This document shows positions 43,045 through 52,832 of a stretch of DNA of 64,000 nt, one piece after another; the first letter of the stretch is position 1; each line of letters opens with the position of its first letter. The stretch is from Chitinophaga arvensicola (lineage in GTDB: Bacteria; Bacteroidota; Bacteroidia; Chitinophagales; Chitinophagaceae): the NCBI RefSeq assembly GCF_900110835.1, contig NZ_FOJG01000002.1:2634556-2698555 (forward strand), read 5' to 3'. Made by a program: the position numbers and the translations under genes. The notes beneath the pieces are model-generated. The model was not told the DNA's origin, searched no databases, and worked only from the letters and a program-made list of their open reading frames with translations.

Positions 43045-46000
43045 TTATTGAATGCCGCTTAATTTTTCAATGGTAAAGGCAGCGTTATTAAGTTGTTCTA
43101 TGACAGCAAAATAATTCGCCCGCATTTCGAGTGACTGGTTCACCAGGATCACCCATTCCAGGTAGCCGATTTCACCCGCCGCAAGACGCTTGTTGGCGGC
43201 TGCAATGATGCCGTTGGCATTACCCAGTAACCTCGACTGGTACATATTCACCAGCCGGGTATGCTGTGCATATACCTGCAATGCATTTTCCAGGGCCACA
43301 TTCATTTGCTGCCTGTTGGCATCCAGTTCACGCTGTTGCTGCCGGATCAGCACATTGGTGGCTTTAATCCGCGACCGCTGCCCGATACTGAATACAGGAA
43401 TACCGATACCTGCGCTCACAGAGGAAAAACGATCACCACCACCGAAATACTTCTCGTCGGCGCCTATACGCTGATAACCGATGATACTCGTGTTATTATA
43501 TCCCAGGTTCAAAGTGGGTAGCAGTTTGCTTTTCTCCAGTTTATTTTCCTGCACACTGCGTTCTACCAATTGTTGTTGTGAAACAATCGCTGGTGCATGG
43601 GCTACCGCCCCTGTATCCGGCAATGCTGCAAGGTGATAGATAAGGCTATCTCCGGCAGGCACCAGTATTTCCGGGCTATTCAGCAACATCCGGAAATGAT
43701 TCAGCGATGTTTCATATTCCGTGTGCAGCAACGCGAGCTGATTGGAAATCTGCAGCCGTTGGTTCTCTGCGGTTGATTTTTCGAGAATATCCACATCACC
43801 GGCATTGAAGCGTAACTCGGATTTCTGGAGAAAATTATGGTAAATGCTATCTGCCTGTAGCAATAACTTCTCCTTCTGCTGTAACACCAGTAGCCCATAA
43901 AACGCCTGTTTCACGGCTGCTGTCAGCTCCACTTCCTTTTGAAGCGTACTGGTTTTGCTCAGCGTGATATTGGTATTGTTGATATCCCGCTGGTGTTTAT
44001 ATACCGTCGGAAACTGAATACCCTGCGAGATCGTAAAGCGGTTATCATTGGCCACGCTGTTCAGCTTACCATATTCCACGCCTACGTTTGTTTTGTCGAA
44101 ATCGAGGTGACTTTTATGCAGCGATTGATAGTATTCTTCTCCGATACGCGATGCCTGTATGTTCAGGTTGCTCTTCCGGGCCAGCGTCACCGCATCTTCC
44201 AGCGATACGCGCTGTTGTGCATGCAGCGCAGCAGGAGCAGCCATCAGTAATACAACAACAACTGCAAGGGCACGTTTACCAGGTTTGAAATAACCAAAGC
44301 CTTTTTCAAAGAGAATATAAAACACAGGTAACACAAATAAAGTTAAGATGGTAGAGATGATCAGTCCGCTGATGACCACAGTAGCCAGCGGCTTCTGTAC
44401 TTCCGCACCGGCGCCGTTGCTCACAGCCATCGGAATAAAACCTAAAGACGGCACCAGGGCTGTCATTAAAACGGCACGGAGCTTAGTTTTGGTGCCATGT
44501 ACTACTATTCGGCTCACATCTTTCCAGCCTTCTTTCTTCAGGCGGTTAAATTCCGATACCAGCAAAATTCCGTTTAATACCGCCACACCAAAGAGTGCGA
44601 TAAAACCTACGCCGGCGGAAATACTGAAAGGCATATCACGCATCCACAGCGCAAGAATACCGCCGATAGCCGATAGTGGGATGGCCGTATAAATAAGCAA
44701 CCCCTGTTTCACGGAATTAAAGGCAAAATATAACAGCATAAAAATCATAAACAACGCAATCGGTACTACGATCGACAAGCGTTCTTTAGCTGCTGTGAGG
44801 TTCTCAAAAGCCCCACCATACACAATATGATAAGCTGGCGGCAATTTGAGCTGTTGCGCTACCTTTTGTTGCAATTCCGTTACGATGGTCTGTACATCCC
44901 TGCCGTTTACATTGAATCCAACGATGATTCTTCTGCGGGTATTTTCGCGCTGGATCTGGTTCGGCCCCTCTGTTTCTTCCACGGTAGCTACGAGGTTCAG
45001 GGGAATCTGTATACCCTGCCGGGTGGGAATCAGGAGGTTTTGTACGTCAGAGAGATGTTGCCGGGCATCGTCTGCCAGTCGTACCACCATGTCAAACCGT
45101 TTTTCTCCTTCATATACCAGTCCGGTGCTTTGCCCGGCGAAAGCCGTGTTCACTACGCGGTTGATATCACTTACATTGAGTCCGTATTTAGCCATAGCGT
45201 CGCGGTTATAGCTGATCACCACCTGTGGCATACCGGTAACGGTTTCCACGTAAAGGTTGATAGCACCATCCACGCCTTTGATGATATCGCCCAGTTTGCC
45301 TGCGTAAAAGGCCAGCGAGTCCAGGTCTTCTCCAAAAATCTTACACACCACATCCTGACGGGCGCCGGTCATGAGTTCATTGAAACGCATCTGCACGGGA
45401 AACTGGAAACCTACGCTAACACCGGGTACCACCGCCAGTTCCTTGCTCATCTTCGCTGACAGTTCGTCGAAAGTATGTGCAGAGGTCCATTCTTTTTTAT
45501 CTTTCAGGATCACCATCATGTCGCTGGCTTCCAATGGCATCGGGTCGGTTGGAATTTCTGCGCTGCCAATCTTGGTAACCACCTTTTCTACTTCGGGAAA
45601 TTTCTTTAGCAGTATGGCGGCCGTTTTCTGCGTAGCGTTGATAGTGGTATTGAGGCTACTACCGGTTAACAGGCGCGTTTCCACCGCAAAATCCCCTTCT
45701 TCCAGTTCCGGGATAAACTCCCCTCCCATTTTTCCCAGGATAAACACCGCAATGGCAAACAATACCAGCGTACCGGCAATCAGCGATTTCGGGAATCGCA
45801 TGATCCTCGTCAGCAAGGGCTGATATCTCCTTTCCAGCCAGATCATCATCCGATCGGCCAGTGATTTTTTATGACTGATTTTTTTACTGAGAAAGAGCGC
45901 GCTCATCATCGGTACATAAGTGATCGATAAAAGGAAGGCGCCCAATATGGCAAAAGCCACCGTGAAGGCCATCGGCTTGAACATCTTTCCTTCGATACCC

Positions 46001-47409
46001 TGCAGCGATAAAATAGGAATGTATACGATCAGGATAATGATCTGGCTGAAAACAGCCGATTTGATCATACTGCCGGTCGACGCATTTACTTCTGCATCCA
46101 TGGTTTGCTGATCGAGTTTACCGATATTCCTGAAATGTTTGGAATGGGAAAACCGGTGCAGAATAGCTTCTACAACGATCACCGTACCATCTACGATCAA
46201 TCCGAAATCGATCGCACCAAGACTCATCAGGTTACCGCCTACGCCGAACTTATTCATCAGGATAATAGCGAACAGCATGGAAAGCGGGATCACAGAAGAA
46301 ACGATTAATCCGGCCCGCAGGTTACCGAGGAAGAACACCAGTACAAACACCACGATCAGTGCGCCTTCCACCAGGTTTGTTTCCACCGTTTTAATGGCGT
46401 TGTTCACCATTTTGGTACGATCCAGGAATGGTTCAATGACCACACCTTCGGGCAGGGATTTTTGTATCTCTGCTACTTTTTCCTTTACTCTTTTAATAAC
46501 AGCAGAGGAGTTTTCTCCTTTCAGCATCATCACTACCGCGCCGGCTACCTCTCCTTTGTCGTTGAAACACATAGCGCCATAGCGGGTAGCGGCGCCCAGC
46601 TTCACTTCGGCCACATCCCTGATGAGCAGGGGCATGCCGTTGTCCAGCGATTTCACCACAATTTGTTCGATATCCGGGATACTGCGGGTAAGTCCTTCAC
46701 TACGTATATACAATACCGTTGGGCCTTTTTCAATATAGGCGCCACCGGTGTTCTCATTATTTTTCTCCAGCGCTTCAAATACGTCTGCAATGGTAACGTT
46801 ATTGGCTTTCAGCTGACCGGGCCTGACGGCGATTTCATATTGTTTCAGTTGCCCCCCGAAGCTGCTCACATCTGCCACACCGGGTGTGCCGAGCAATTGG
46901 CGGCGCACTACCCAGTCCTGCAGGGTACGCAGTTCCATGGGACCATATTTTCCTTCATAGCCCGGCAGCGGCCGTACTACGTACTGGTAAATTTCACCCA
47001 GACCGGTGGTTACCGGCGCCATTTCAGGGGAGCCGATACCGGCAGGAATTTCCTGTTGTACCTGTTGCAGTCGTTCACTGATCTGCTGCCGTGCCCAGTA
47101 TACATCTGTTTCATCATTAAATACGATGGTGACCAGCGACAAACCAAACCGGGAAAAACTCCGGATTTGTTTCAGCCCGGGAATGTTACTACAGGATTGT
47201 TCTATCGGGAAAGTGATTAACCTTTCTACGTCAGGGGCTCCGAGAGAGGGAGAAACGGTGATCACCTGTACCTGGTTATCCGTAATGTCCGGTACGGCAT
47301 CGATCGGAAGCCGGGTTACTTCAAAAGTTCCCCAGCCAATGAGTGCCAGTACAAAGAGCCCAATAATCAGCTTATTCTTTACAGAAAAGCTAATAATTTT
47401 ATTTAGCAT
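43045..47409 (-). CDS. CzcA-type heavy-metal RND pump fused to a TolC-like domain
   Basis: This 1,454-residue protein combines two components. Residues 1 to about 1040 are an RND pump of the heavy-metal branch; GAIDFGLIVDGTVIVVEA near residue 398 is the DFGxxxDG proton-relay form seen in Zn/Co/Cd/Ni pumps rather than in Cu/Ag CusA. Residues 1060-1454 are a TolC/CzcC-like outer-membrane factor (VSLEDAVTLARKSNLNIQAS, LRFNAGDVDILEKSTAENQR), preceded by a hydrophobic, signal-like stretch (LAVVVVLLMAAPAALHAQQ). Such fusions are known in Bacteroidota and would need cleavage or a special topology to place the last domain in the outer membrane. Role: export of divalent metal. Confidence 0.94.
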   Translation of the reverse strand: MLNKIISFSVKNKLIIGLFVLALIGWGTFEVTRLPIDAVPDITDNQVQVITVSPSLGAPDVERLITFPIEQSCSNIPGLKQIRSFSRFGLSLVTIVFNDETDVYWARQQISERLQQVQQEIPAGIGSPEMAPVTTGLGEIYQYVVRPLPGYEGKYGPMELRTLQDWVVRRQLLGTPGVADVSSFGGQLKQYEIAVRPGQLKANNVTIADVFEALEKNNENTGGAYIEKGPTVLYIRSEGLTRSIPDIEQIVVKSLDNGMPLLIRDVAEVKLGAATRYGAMCFNDKGEVAGAVVMMLKGENSSAVIKRVKEKVAEIQKSLPEGVVIEPFLDRTKMVNNAIKTVETNLVEGALIVVFVLVFFLGNLRAGLIVSSVIPLSMLFAIILMNKFGVGGNLMSLGAIDFGLIVDGTVIVVEAILHRFSHSKHFRNIGKLDQQTMDAEVNASTGSMIKSAVFSQIIILIVYIPILSLQGIEGKMFKPMAFTVAFAILGAFLLSITYVPMMSALFLSKKISHKKSLADRMMIWLERRYQPLLTRIMRFPKSLIAGTLVLFAIAVFILGKMGGEFIPELEEGDFAVETRLLTGSSLNTTINATQKTAAILLKKFPEVEKVVTKIGSAEIPTDPMPLEASDMMVILKDKKEWTSAHTFDELSAKMSKELAVVPGVSVGFQFPVQMRFNELMTGARQDVVCKIFGEDLDSLAFYAGKLGDIIKGVDGAINLYVETVTGMPQVVISYNRDAMAKYGLNVSDINRVVNTAFAGQSTGLVYEGEKRFDMVVRLADDARQHLSDVQNLLIPTRQGIQIPLNLVATVEETEGPNQIQRENTRRRIIVGFNVNGRDVQTIVTELQQKVAQQLKLPPAYHIVYGGAFENLTAAKERLSIVVPIALFMIFMLLYFAFNSVKQGLLIYTAIPLSAIGGILALWMRDMPFSISAGVGFIALFGVAVLNGILLVSEFNRLKKEGWKDVSRIVVHGTKTKLRAVLMTALVPSLGFIPMAVSNGAGAEVQKPLATVVISGLIISTILTLFVLPVFYILFEKGFGYFKPGKRALAVVVVLLMAAPAALHAQQRVSLEDAVTLARKSNLNIQASRIGEEYYQSLHKSHLDFDKTNVGVEYGKLNSVANDNRFTISQGIQFPTVYKHQRDINNTNITLSKTSTLQKEVELTAAVKQAFYGLLVLQQKEKLLLQADSIYHNFLQKSELRFNAGDVDILEKSTAENQRLQISNQLALLHTEYETSLNHFRMLLNSPEILVPAGDSLIYHLAALPDTGAVAHAPAIVSQQQLVERSVQENKLEKSKLLPTLNLGYNNTSIIGYQRIGADEKYFGGGDRFSSVSAGIGIPVFSIGQRSRIKATNVLIRQQQRELDANRQQMNVALENALQVYAQHTRLVNMYQSRLLGNANGIIAAANKRLAAGEIGYLEWVILVNQSLEMRANYFAVIEQLNNAAFTIEKLSGIQ

Positions 47410-47496
47410 GTCCTTGTTCGTTAAATCAAATGGAATAAAATGCAGGATGGCGCCTGTGATAACAGACGGCCATTCATTTAAAAAATAGAAAGCGGA

Positions 47497-47877
47497 TTAA
47501 GCCCGGGGAGGTTTGAACAACGCCTTCATAGTAGGCTCGGGCAGGTAATTATCTTTTAGTATGGGATAATCGATGAGAAGATCGCTGTAGTCCTGTTGTT
47601 TAATGGTAACCGTTTTGGCCAATGGCACAAAAGAATGGTGCAGGGCGTGAATATCTACAGTTTTATAGGGCAGTTGCTGGTCACGGTCGTCGTCATTATC
47701 ATCCAGGTCGTTGCCCCAGTAGTGCATGCACAGGAAGTCCATCACGCTGATATGGCAATCCCGCTCCTGGTGTTCCAGGTAATGTGTTACCAGGTTTGGT
47801 AACTTCAGCAGTTGGTCGAAGGCCGTCAGATGAAATATGAATATGAAGAATAATATGTATGCCCTTCTTTTTTTCAC
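47497..47877 (-). CDS. Small exported His/Asp-rich protein of metal operon
   Basis: The product is about 126 residues. A hydrophobic N-terminus (AYILFFIFIFHLTAF) precedes a segment rich in likely metal ligands: HYLEHQERDCH, CMHYWGNDLDDNDDDRD, HALHHS. It sits directly upstream of the CzcA-type pump and probably in its transcript. A metal-binding or sensing role is plausible but unproven. GTG 47877 is the likely start: the more upstream TTG at 47886 lies inside the -7 promoter box, and no ATG is close. Confidence 0.72.
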   Translation of the reverse strand: MKKRRAYILFFIFIFHLTAFDQLLKLPNLVTHYLEHQERDCHISVMDFLCMHYWGNDLDDNDDDRDQQLPYKTVDIHALHHSFVPLAKTVTIKQQDYSDLLIDYPILKDNYLPEPTMKALFKPPRA

Positions 47878-47883
47878 AGGGGG

Positions 47884-47891
47884 CAAAGATA
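47884..47891 (-). promoter_or_regulatory. -7 promoter box, possibly leaderless transcript
   Basis: TATCTTTG on the minus strand, exact TAnnTTTG match, followed by 6 bases and then GTG 47877. The transcript would begin at or next to the start codon. Confidence 0.5.
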
Positions 47892-47897
47892 GAAATT

Positions 47898-47914
47898 CCG
47901 GCCATAAGTGCCGG
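47898..47914 (-). terminator. Hairpin after helicase gene
   Basis: CCGGC (47898-47902) and GCCGG (47910-47914) with a 7-base loop. Read on the minus strand it follows the helicase stop by about 29 bases and ends in AATTTC; a weak terminator. Confidence 0.4.
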
Positions 47915-47942
47915 CTCTTTTTGATAAGTGGGGATGGAAATG

Positions 47943-50900
47943 TTACTTTACCCTGGTTGCCAGATCATGGAATACGCCGGCCGTTTTCCACCGGTTGCGG
48001 TTACCGATCACATACAATACTTCTTTAGCGCGGGTTACAGCCACATTCAGTAGATTTGGCGGATCACCGGCCCATTGGCGGGCACCGTCCTGATCTTCCA
48101 TGGTGGCCCCAAGGACAAGAATAACGGCTTCCGCTTCGCGTCCCTGTACCGTATGCACGGTACCTATCCGCTCCTGTGGCCATTTACCCGGATCATCTAC
48201 CCAGCCATTAAGAATGCCCGCATCCCAAATGAGTGTGCGCAGACTGTCGGCAACTATCTTAAATGGCGTAACGATATATAACTCCGGCGGAATGGCCGAC
48301 TGTTTGAGTCTACCCAGCAGTTCCAGCACGGCGTATCCTTCTTCCAGACACCATTTATCCGACGCAGTGCCTGTCACCTGTATCCAGGCAGAGGCGCCAA
48401 GGCAATCGCGTATGGGGGAATTACCCGGCCGTTTAGCGGTTACCATCAGATTCTCGTAGGCAATGGCATTTGAGATACTAAACATCGGATCATTGCAGCG
48501 GCGATGCACCAGCAACGGCATACCTGCTATGCGGGTACCTGAGCGGCCTTCAAACTCCGCATAATAACAGGTCGCCGCATCGGCCAGTGTTTGCGCGGAA
48601 GCTACCGGGGCATTAAATCGGTTGGGATCTGTTTTAAGCGAACGACAGATACCCTGCGTCAGTGCCTCCGGAAGTGTTACTACCGGAGGGATCTGCATCG
48701 GATCACCCACCACTACAGCATGACGGGTTCTCATTAATGCGCCTACTGCAGCCTGCGGTAAAGCTTGCCCGGCTTCATCTATCAGCAGCCATCCAAGGCT
48801 GTCCAGCGGCAGGTCCCTGAACATTCGTTCCACGGAAGCAAAAGTGGTGGATATTCCCGGGACGATTAAAAATAAGGAAGACCAAAGATCCGCCAACAGG
48901 GCAGCTTTCTTAATATCGGTCATATTGCCGTTTGAGAAAAAGTGCATGAGTGCACCCAGATTATGTTTCAACGGTTTAGCCGCAGCGTCAATAAACGCCT
49001 TGTGCACTTTCATTGCTGCGATGAAAACGTTGTCGCGTAACCGTTGTGTTTCCGGATCGCACCAAGGTGAAGACAGATGTTGCTCTCCATGTGGCAACTT
49101 GAAAAAATGATCATCTATCAACTGCATACCGCTTGTTGTACGCAGCTTTTCTATTTCCCGTTCTGCCTGCTTCAGGTTAGCAGCAGCATGCTTACTACGT
49201 TTTTCCAGTTTGTTGTGGTTGATGTCATATTCCATTATCAGCCGCTGGAGATGGTGAAAACTGTTTGCTGCGGCGGCCTGCTTTTTCTCAGCCAGTTGCA
49301 GCTGCAACAATTTCACTTCCCGCTCGCTCTTCCAGCGTCTTACGGAACTCGTATTAAACAGACGCGCCCAGAAACCAGGACGTAAGGATTCGTGTTGAGC
49401 CACTGCTATCCTGGCCTGTAGCACTGCCTCTTCTGCCTGCTGAAAGGCAGTGTTCAATGCATTCCATCCTCCAGCAGCTTCTTTCATTTGCCGTTTGGCC
49501 TCCTGCAGAGCGGCTTTTGCCCGCGCTGCCTTTTTTACCAGGGCCGACAAGCCCAATACTTTCTGCCGGATGCGCTCCAATGCAGCCAAACGCTCCCGGC
49601 TCTCATTCAACTTTTCCTCAAAATCAGCTCTTGCCGCTTTCCAGTTTGCCCGGGCGGCCACTTCACCTGCAGGCGCATGAGCCGTTGCAATGATGCGGGG
49701 TTGATGACGTTCATTGGGATCCACTCCATTATTGACAAACTGCTCAGTGCCCGCTGCCTCGGCGAGATAGGTAGACATCCCCACTTCCCTGTCCCACCAG
49801 AACTTTTCTCTGAATTTATTCCGGTTCTGCGCATTTCCCAACACCGCTGCTACCAGGCCCCAGCTCTCCTTTCCAAGTAATTCATCAGATAATGCAGTAA
49901 AGTAGCGGAGTTCTTCCGCATCCGCAGCAATAGCCTGCAAACCAGGTAATTCAGCACTCACATTTTCCACGGCTTTATTGTTGGAAGAAGCGATCAGCAT
50001 CTCAAACCCTTTCAACCGTGCATCGAGTTTGTGTAATCTCAGAGTGGCGCTGTTGATCAGAATTTTTTCTCCAGATTCTTTAAAGGCCGTTGCCGGATCT
50101 TTAAAGGTACACATGGCTTCTGCACGGGCTGTAATAAGTCCTGCCATCATATCCCTTAGCAGGGTTGTCTTGCCGGTGCCTGGAGGTCCGTTTACTGCAA
50201 TAATATCTCCTTTTTTCACCTCACCCAAAGCAGCATTAACTGCGGCCTGCTGTAGTAACACCAACGAATGTCTTCCCGGGCCAGGCCATCTGGCCGGAGG
50301 AATCCTTTCCGGCGCAATCAGTTGTTCCAATGCTACAGAATCTTTTAACAGCGGAGTACGGAATGGTGGTGGCAATACACCAAGATACCTTTGCAGGTTA
50401 TTGTTGGCTGATTGCTGCTTAAACAAACGGATAGCCGTTTGCAGATCGCCAAGAAAAAAACTATTTAACAGCAGCGGCTCAGGTGCGCCACTTCTGACAG
50501 GTTGATAAGTACGGATCGCAAAACTTTTATGCTTTACGAATGACGCGGGGATCGCCAGGGCTTCGTGCAAAAATTGTCTTGCTGCTACGAGCTTCTCTGC
50601 CGTAAGTGGAAGCACCTCACCAGCTTTATCTTTTACATAAAGTAACTTGTGAAGCTCCTCACTCCATTTCTTTTCTGCGGCAGACCATTCCGATAATCTT
50701 TTCAAGTCCCTATCCAATGCAGGTTTCAATCCCCACCCAAAGCTGGAAATATTGCCGGCCGGCTCCCGGCAGGGACGGCCTTTATCATCAACGATCACCG
50801 TCGCCATAATAGCTTCTCCTTTTACCCCCGGACGTTCCGGGCGTTTGTCAGCATAGATCTCCAGAAGCGAATGGATAGCTTTATCAAAATAAATAGTGTC

Positions 50901-51104
50901 CAGTATCACCTGATAGTATGCACGGAAATTGGGTTTAACCGGCCCTTCTTCGCCTTCCCATGGAAGCGGCGTCACCCCTATAGGCACAATACTACTATAG
51001 GAACCGGATACCAGATCCCGTGGATCTGTGAATGTTTGTGGTGATAAAACTTCCAGGGCAATCCAGGAAGAAAGCACATTACCAGGGTTATCAGGAGGGG
51101 GCAT
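47943..51104 (-). CDS. SF1 (UPF1/DNA2-like) helicase with central coiled coil
   Basis: The 1,053-residue protein contains Walker A (VNGPPGTGKTTLLRDMMAG) near residue 305, Walker B in DEAG form (LLIDEAGQALPQAAVGAL) near 773, VVVGDPMQIPPVV, and C-terminal motifs GTVHTVQGREAEAVILVLGA and NVAVTRAKEVLYVIGN. Residues about 480-640 between the RecA halves are rich in Lys, Glu, Ala and Leu with coiled-coil character (EKLNESRERLAALERIRQKV). This is an AAA_11/AAA_12 SF1B helicase for DNA or RNA. The long N-terminal 300 residues are not recognised. It is transcribed alone; repair, RNA work or phage defence are all possible. Confidence 0.9.
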   Translation of the reverse strand: MPPPDNPGNVLSSWIALEVLSPQTFTDPRDLVSGSYSSIVPIGVTPLPWEGEEGPVKPNFRAYYQVILDTIYFDKAIHSLLEIYADKRPERPGVKGEAIMATVIVDDKGRPCREPAGNISSFGWGLKPALDRDLKRLSEWSAAEKKWSEELHKLLYVKDKAGEVLPLTAEKLVAARQFLHEALAIPASFVKHKSFAIRTYQPVRSGAPEPLLLNSFFLGDLQTAIRLFKQQSANNNLQRYLGVLPPPFRTPLLKDSVALEQLIAPERIPPARWPGPGRHSLVLLQQAAVNAALGEVKKGDIIAVNGPPGTGKTTLLRDMMAGLITARAEAMCTFKDPATAFKESGEKILINSATLRLHKLDARLKGFEMLIASSNNKAVENVSAELPGLQAIAADAEELRYFTALSDELLGKESWGLVAAVLGNAQNRNKFREKFWWDREVGMSTYLAEAAGTEQFVNNGVDPNERHQPRIIATAHAPAGEVAARANWKAARADFEEKLNESRERLAALERIRQKVLGLSALVKKAARAKAALQEAKRQMKEAAGGWNALNTAFQQAEEAVLQARIAVAQHESLRPGFWARLFNTSSVRRWKSEREVKLLQLQLAEKKQAAAANSFHHLQRLIMEYDINHNKLEKRSKHAAANLKQAEREIEKLRTTSGMQLIDDHFFKLPHGEQHLSSPWCDPETQRLRDNVFIAAMKVHKAFIDAAAKPLKHNLGALMHFFSNGNMTDIKKAALLADLWSSLFLIVPGISTTFASVERMFRDLPLDSLGWLLIDEAGQALPQAAVGALMRTRHAVVVGDPMQIPPVVTLPEALTQGICRSLKTDPNRFNAPVASAQTLADAATCYYAEFEGRSGTRIAGMPLLVHRRCNDPMFSISNAIAYENLMVTAKRPGNSPIRDCLGASAWIQVTGTASDKWCLEEGYAVLELLGRLKQSAIPPELYIVTPFKIVADSLRTLIWDAGILNGWVDDPGKWPQERIGTVHTVQGREAEAVILVLGATMEDQDGARQWAGDPPNLLNVAVTRAKEVLYVIGNRNRWKTAGVFHDLATRVK

Positions 51105-51261
51105 TATCTGCGTCGTTTAGCCAGCCAAGATAAGCAATCATCTGCTAATAATTTTTCGGGAAGATGGTAATATAACAGCTATAAAATTGATCAATATAGT
51201 TCCCGGATACGACTATACGCCATAAGCCCTATTAACCGGTAAATGATGAACGCAGCAGGCG

Positions 51262-52710
51262 CTATTGCAGATCAATCACTGCACTATCTTTCGTAAAGCG
51301 GGTATCTTTTACTGCTGCAGTGCCATTAAACCGGTATTGCAGTCCCACTATTTCCGTAGGATAGTGCGGAAAATTAAGTTCTGCAGCCATGCTATCGTTC
51401 ACAAAAAACTGTATGTGCCGGTCTTTTGCCACTACACGCAGTTTTACCCACTGCGACAGGTCGCAGCCAAACCGGGAGAGATCTGCATCCCGGCTACTGA
51501 CGCTGGCGCCGGCGGCATAGAGCGACAAATCGCCCACGCATCCCTTGGCAGATAAAGGAATGATGATCACATCATCTTTACAAAGGATCAGTACTTCCAC
51601 CCTTTGACAAGCGGCCGTGCCCTGTTGATAATCACTTTTCAGGGTAGTTTCAAAGGTAAAATGATCGTTACGGAGATCCTGGAATGATTGCACATAAAAG
51701 AACCGGACTGCTGGCGGGTTTGGCTGCAATGGCACGTGGTATTGTGCTAACAGCGCTTTGTCCACTTCGATACTGTTTCCTTTGACGACTTCTGTTTTCC
51801 GGAAATAGAGCGGTACTTCCGACGGCGGTTCAATGAGCGCCAGCCAGCCGCCAGAGGAGATCATAAGGTCATGTTCTTTTACAATCTGTTTATTCACCAT
51901 TAATTTGGCGCGGAAATAACCCGGGTAGTAATAAATTGACGAATAATTTTTCTCCCGGGCCGACACGGCTACCTTGCGGCGCACATCCCAACTCTGTGAA
52001 ATAAAAACGGAATCTGCGCCCGCCGCAGTGGCGTCATAACTAAAGATCACGGAGTTAGGCACCCCCTGCAGCATTATTTTGTTGCTGCTGAAAGTAAAAT
52101 TTTCGGGAGATAGGGACCTGCCAGGTTTTGTATGGGATAACAGCAATGTATAAACGAGTGCAGCCAGCGGCAACAGTCCGAGAAGCCAGTAGAGCCAATA
52201 GCGGCGGCGGGCGGGTAACCCGTATTGCACCGGAGAGGAGTTCCCTGCCGGCAACGGTTCTGTTGCGTGCATGCCGGAGATGATGCCATCCGGTACCTGC
52301 ACGAATGCGTTATTGCCTTCTTCCGGCGGCTTCCCTGCGTAAGCGCCGGTGGTTGTCGGTGTCCTTGTATGATCTTTCGGAGTAATGCCGCCCTCTACGT
52401 CCTGTTCCCGGGTCCTCTGTGGCATCTGCTCTTCCGCTACTCCGCGTTTAAACTCCCCCCAGTCGGCATACCCGACAAACTGCGCCAACGTATTCAGCGT
52501 TGTGGTGGCCGGCATATTCGTATACTTCAACTTTCCCCATAATCTTTTCAAGGTGGTCACACTGAGCGTAACACCGGTTGCCTCTTCTATAGCAATGCTG
52601 AGTTTTTCGATATCATAACTCGTCCATTCGCTGCTTTCACCGCGATTCAAGCGGGCTTCCGCCAGCGCCAGACACTTCCGTATATAATTTATTTCAAAAC
52701 TATTATTCAT
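51262..52710 (-). CDS. Membrane-spanning HTH-like regulator with lectin-like outer domain
   Basis: The 482-residue protein has a cytoplasmic N-terminal helical module (IEKLSIAIEEATGVTLSVTT, LKRLWGKLKYTNMPATTTLN, TLAQFVGYADWGEFKRG) that looks like a DNA-binding domain. A linker is followed by one membrane helix (YWLYWLLGLLPLAALVYTLL) and a periplasmic part with beta strands (WVKLRVVAKDRHIQFFVND, IVGLQYRFNGTAAVKDTRF) like a concanavalin A/LamG sandwich. It could sense a ligand outside and regulate DNA directly. The divergent neighbour at 52833-53951 has a similar sandwich, suggesting a matched pair. DNA binding is inferred from pattern only. Confidence 0.72.
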   Translation of the reverse strand: MNNSFEINYIRKCLALAEARLNRGESSEWTSYDIEKLSIAIEEATGVTLSVTTLKRLWGKLKYTNMPATTTLNTLAQFVGYADWGEFKRGVAEEQMPQRTREQDVEGGITPKDHTRTPTTTGAYAGKPPEEGNNAFVQVPDGIISGMHATEPLPAGNSSPVQYGLPARRRYWLYWLLGLLPLAALVYTLLLSHTKPGRSLSPENFTFSSNKIMLQGVPNSVIFSYDATAAGADSVFISQSWDVRRKVAVSAREKNYSSIYYYPGYFRAKLMVNKQIVKEHDLMISSGGWLALIEPPSEVPLYFRKTEVVKGNSIEVDKALLAQYHVPLQPNPPAVRFFYVQSFQDLRNDHFTFETTLKSDYQQGTAACQRVEVLILCKDDVIIIPLSAKGCVGDLSLYAAGASVSSRDADLSRFGCDLSQWVKLRVVAKDRHIQFFVNDSMAAELNFPHYPTEIVGLQYRFNGTAAVKDTRFTKDSAVIDLQ

Positions 52711-52832
52711 TACCTGTTAGTCGATTGCCCGCTTGCACGGATTTGCACAGACTTGATGCGCGGATGATTCGTCCTGAAATTAGTTATTATTCAGCTTTGC
52801 AGACCTATCCATTCAAAATTAAAAAACAGGTC

